7,461 nucleotides of DNA from Rhodobiaceae bacterium (lineage in GTDB: Bacteria > Pseudomonadota > Alphaproteobacteria > MED-G09). A model generated the notes under the pieces. The model made no database searches. It saw nothing but the letters and a program-made list of their open reading frames with translations, and was not told where the DNA came from. Positions 6,488 to 7,461 of this stretch are shown here, one piece after another. The stretch is from contig PBXC01000041.1 in NCBI GenBank assembly GCA_002728335.1, forward strand, positions 25,259-32,719, read 5' to 3'. The number at the start of each line of letters is the position of its first letter. Positions within the stretch are counted from its first letter, which is position 1. The translations under genes and the position numbers were made by a program.

Positions 6488-7009
6488 ATGAGTGAAGAAA
6501 TAGAAAGAGTGATCGCAAAATCAGAAATTTATGATCTCTCATGTAAATATATGAGAGGTCTTGATAGATTAGATATTGAATTATTGAAGTCTGTTTTTCA
6601 TGAGGGAGCTTGGTGTGATTATGGTTTTACAAAAAGTGATGCGCCAACATTTGCTCAATTTTGTATGGATGCACTGAAAGAACATCACGCTAATCATCAT
6701 ATGATTGGTAATGTCTTGATTGAATTTGGTGATAATGAGAATGAAGCTTTTGGAGAAGTGTATTTTCAGGCTTATCATAAAGTTGATGAAGATGGGCAAA
6801 CAAATGATGTTTTTATTTCGGGACGATATCTAGATCGTTATGAGAAAAGAGAAGGTGTGTGGAAAATGGTTTACAGATCTGAAATCGTCGACTGGTCTCG
6901 AACTGAGCCAACTCATGAACCCTATTTTGATTCTGCCCCTGATTGCTTCAGAGGTGGAAGACAAGACGATAGAGTTTATAATATTAAAGATAGATATAAT
7001 CCAAGTTAG
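6488..7009 (+). CDS. SnoaL-like / NTF2-fold protein
   Basis: This 173-residue cytoplasmic protein has the cone-shaped NTF2 fold of the SnoaL-like family. An N-terminal helix pair (AKSEIYDLSCKYMRGLDRLD) is followed by HEGAWCDYGF, the HHMIGNVLIEFG strand and the closing FISGRYLDRYEKREGVWK...W segment. D26 (GLD) and H71 (four residues before N75) fall where the dehydrochlorinase LinA has its catalytic Asp25/His73 dyad, which suggests an acid-base enzyme such as a dehydratase, isomerase or lyase. Rieske dioxygenase beta subunits share this fold, so a structural partner role for the Rieske protein two genes upstream is the main alternative. A polar C-terminal extension (about 138-173) follows the core fold. 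The start is supported by AAGGAG six bases upstream. It is the last gene of the operon and ends directly against the convergent amidohydrolase. Confidence 0.85.
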   Translation: MSEEIERVIAKSEIYDLSCKYMRGLDRLDIELLKSVFHEGAWCDYGFTKSDAPTFAQFCMDALKEHHANHHMIGNVLIEFGDNENEAFGEVYFQAYHKVDEDGQTNDVFISGRYLDRYEKREGVWKMVYRSEIVDWSRTEPTHEPYFDSAPDCFRGGRQDDRVYNIKDRYNPS

Positions 7010-7461
7010 TTAGTTTTTAACCACTCTTACATTTTTTCTTCTTGATTTTGAAGAGGGTTGTAATGCGAGATTTAATTGATCATCATTAATTTCATAAGGG
7101 ATATCGTTATTTAAAAGATCTTTATAAAATTTACCATCCTTCATAACTGATACAATACGATCATGGTCTTGCAGAACTGTAATATCTTCAAGTGGATTTC
7201 CATCAATAACAACTAAGTCAGCAAGTTTTCCTTCCTCCAAAGTTCCAAGAGAACCATCTGGATGCATAGCCAATCCACCTAATCTTGTAGCCGAATGAAT
7301 TGCTTCTGCATTAGTAAATCCAAAATGAGTTACATAATATTCTAGATCTTTTGCATATGTACCATGAGGGGTAATGTTAAGGCCATAGTCACCTCCAACA
7401 AGTATGCGAATACCAGCAGCTTGCATTTTTTTGTAAGAAATAATCGTTTCTTCAAGTTCTT
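7010..7461 (-). CDS. Amidohydrolase, C-terminal part (runs off the window)
   Basis: About 150 C-terminal residues of a metal-dependent amidohydrolase of the imidazolonepropionase/prolidase-like group are visible. The reading frame stays open to position 7461, so the apparent start at ATG 7426 is internal and the true start lies beyond the window. Seen here are GIRILVGGDYG, whose Asp fits the metal-binding Asp of the TIM-barrel eighth strand, the FTNAEAIHSATRLGG helix, and LGTLEEGKLADLVVIDGNPLEDI, the beta-sandwich return typical of the family. The C-terminus is Lys/Arg-rich. Family members hydrolyse amide or ring C-N bonds, often in dipeptides or cyclic amides. The substrate is unknown. The stop codon (7012-7010) abuts the stop of the SnoaL gene, and no terminator is visible between them. 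Whether it belongs to the same pathway is inference from position only. Confidence 0.88.
   Translation of the reverse strand, partial: ELEETIISYKKMQAAGIRILVGGDYGLNITPHGTYAKDLEYYVTHFGFTNAEAIHSATRLGGLAMHPDGSLGTLEEGKLADLVVIDGNPLEDITVLQDHDRIVSVMKDGKFYKDLLNNDIPYEINDDQLNLALQPSSKSRRKNVRVVKN

Noticed and set aside
7035..7055. TCTTC ... GAAGA repeat near the amidohydrolase 3' end as a terminator
   Set aside because: Five base pairs only, inside the coding region, and no T-tract follows on either strand.
7424..7426. ATG 7426 as the true start of the amidohydrolase
   Set aside because: The frame is open upstream to the window edge, and the visible part is only the family's C-terminal portion.
1..7461. 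tRNA or rRNA genes, CRISPR arrays, insertion sequences, attachment sites
   Set aside because: Reading through the window showed no regularly spaced repeats, no transposase or integrase-like protein, and no structured RNA pattern. Nearly all sequence is accounted for by intact protein genes.

Overview
The window is AT-rich (by eye roughly one third G+C in both genes and gaps), with short spacers and ordinary bacterial Shine-Dalgarno sites. It carries a TonB-dependent outer-membrane receptor, so the host is a Gram-negative bacterium. The mix of a sphingomonad-type TonB receptor, a Rieske oxygenase, an MBL-fold hydrolase and a GPH-type symporter on a low-GC background suggests a streamlined marine gammaproteobacterium of the SAR86 kind. 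This is inference from composition and gene content. No marker gene is present to prove it.

Layout. At 163-2355 (+) lies a complete TonB-dependent receptor behind a good -10 box, closed by a strong hairpin terminator at 2379-2405. Facing it on the minus strand is a tightly coupled pair. An ABM-domain small oxygenase-like protein (3280-3579) is followed with no gap by an MBL-fold metallo-hydrolase (2404-3279), whose stop codon lies inside the terminator's T-tract. A 120-bp divergent control region (3580-3699) separates this pair from a plus-strand operon. That operon encodes a Rieske oxygenase alpha subunit (3700-5073), a GPH/MelB-type cation symporter (5089-6486) and a SnoaL/NTF2-fold protein (6488-7009). 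The last 452 bases hold the C-terminal part of an amidohydrolase on the minus strand (7010 to beyond 7461), which ends exactly where the SnoaL gene ends.

Taken together the genes read as a small uptake-and-catabolism island. The receptor would bring a compound across the outer membrane and the GPH symporter across the inner membrane. The Rieske enzyme would hydroxylate or demethylate it. The SnoaL protein (a dehydratase or isomerase, or a beta-subunit analogue), the ABM protein and the MBL hydrolase (lactone or ester cleavage) would process the products. The substrate cannot be read from the sequence. Neither a ferredoxin or reductase for the Rieske enzyme nor a transcriptional regulator is inside the window.

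Three start codons need attention. The ABM gene should start at ATG 3579 and the symporter at ATG 5089, rather than at slightly longer TTG alternatives. The Rieske gene, in contrast, appears to start at a true TTG (3700) that is fixed by an in-frame stop just upstream. I found no RNA genes, mobile elements, CRISPR arrays or broken genes.
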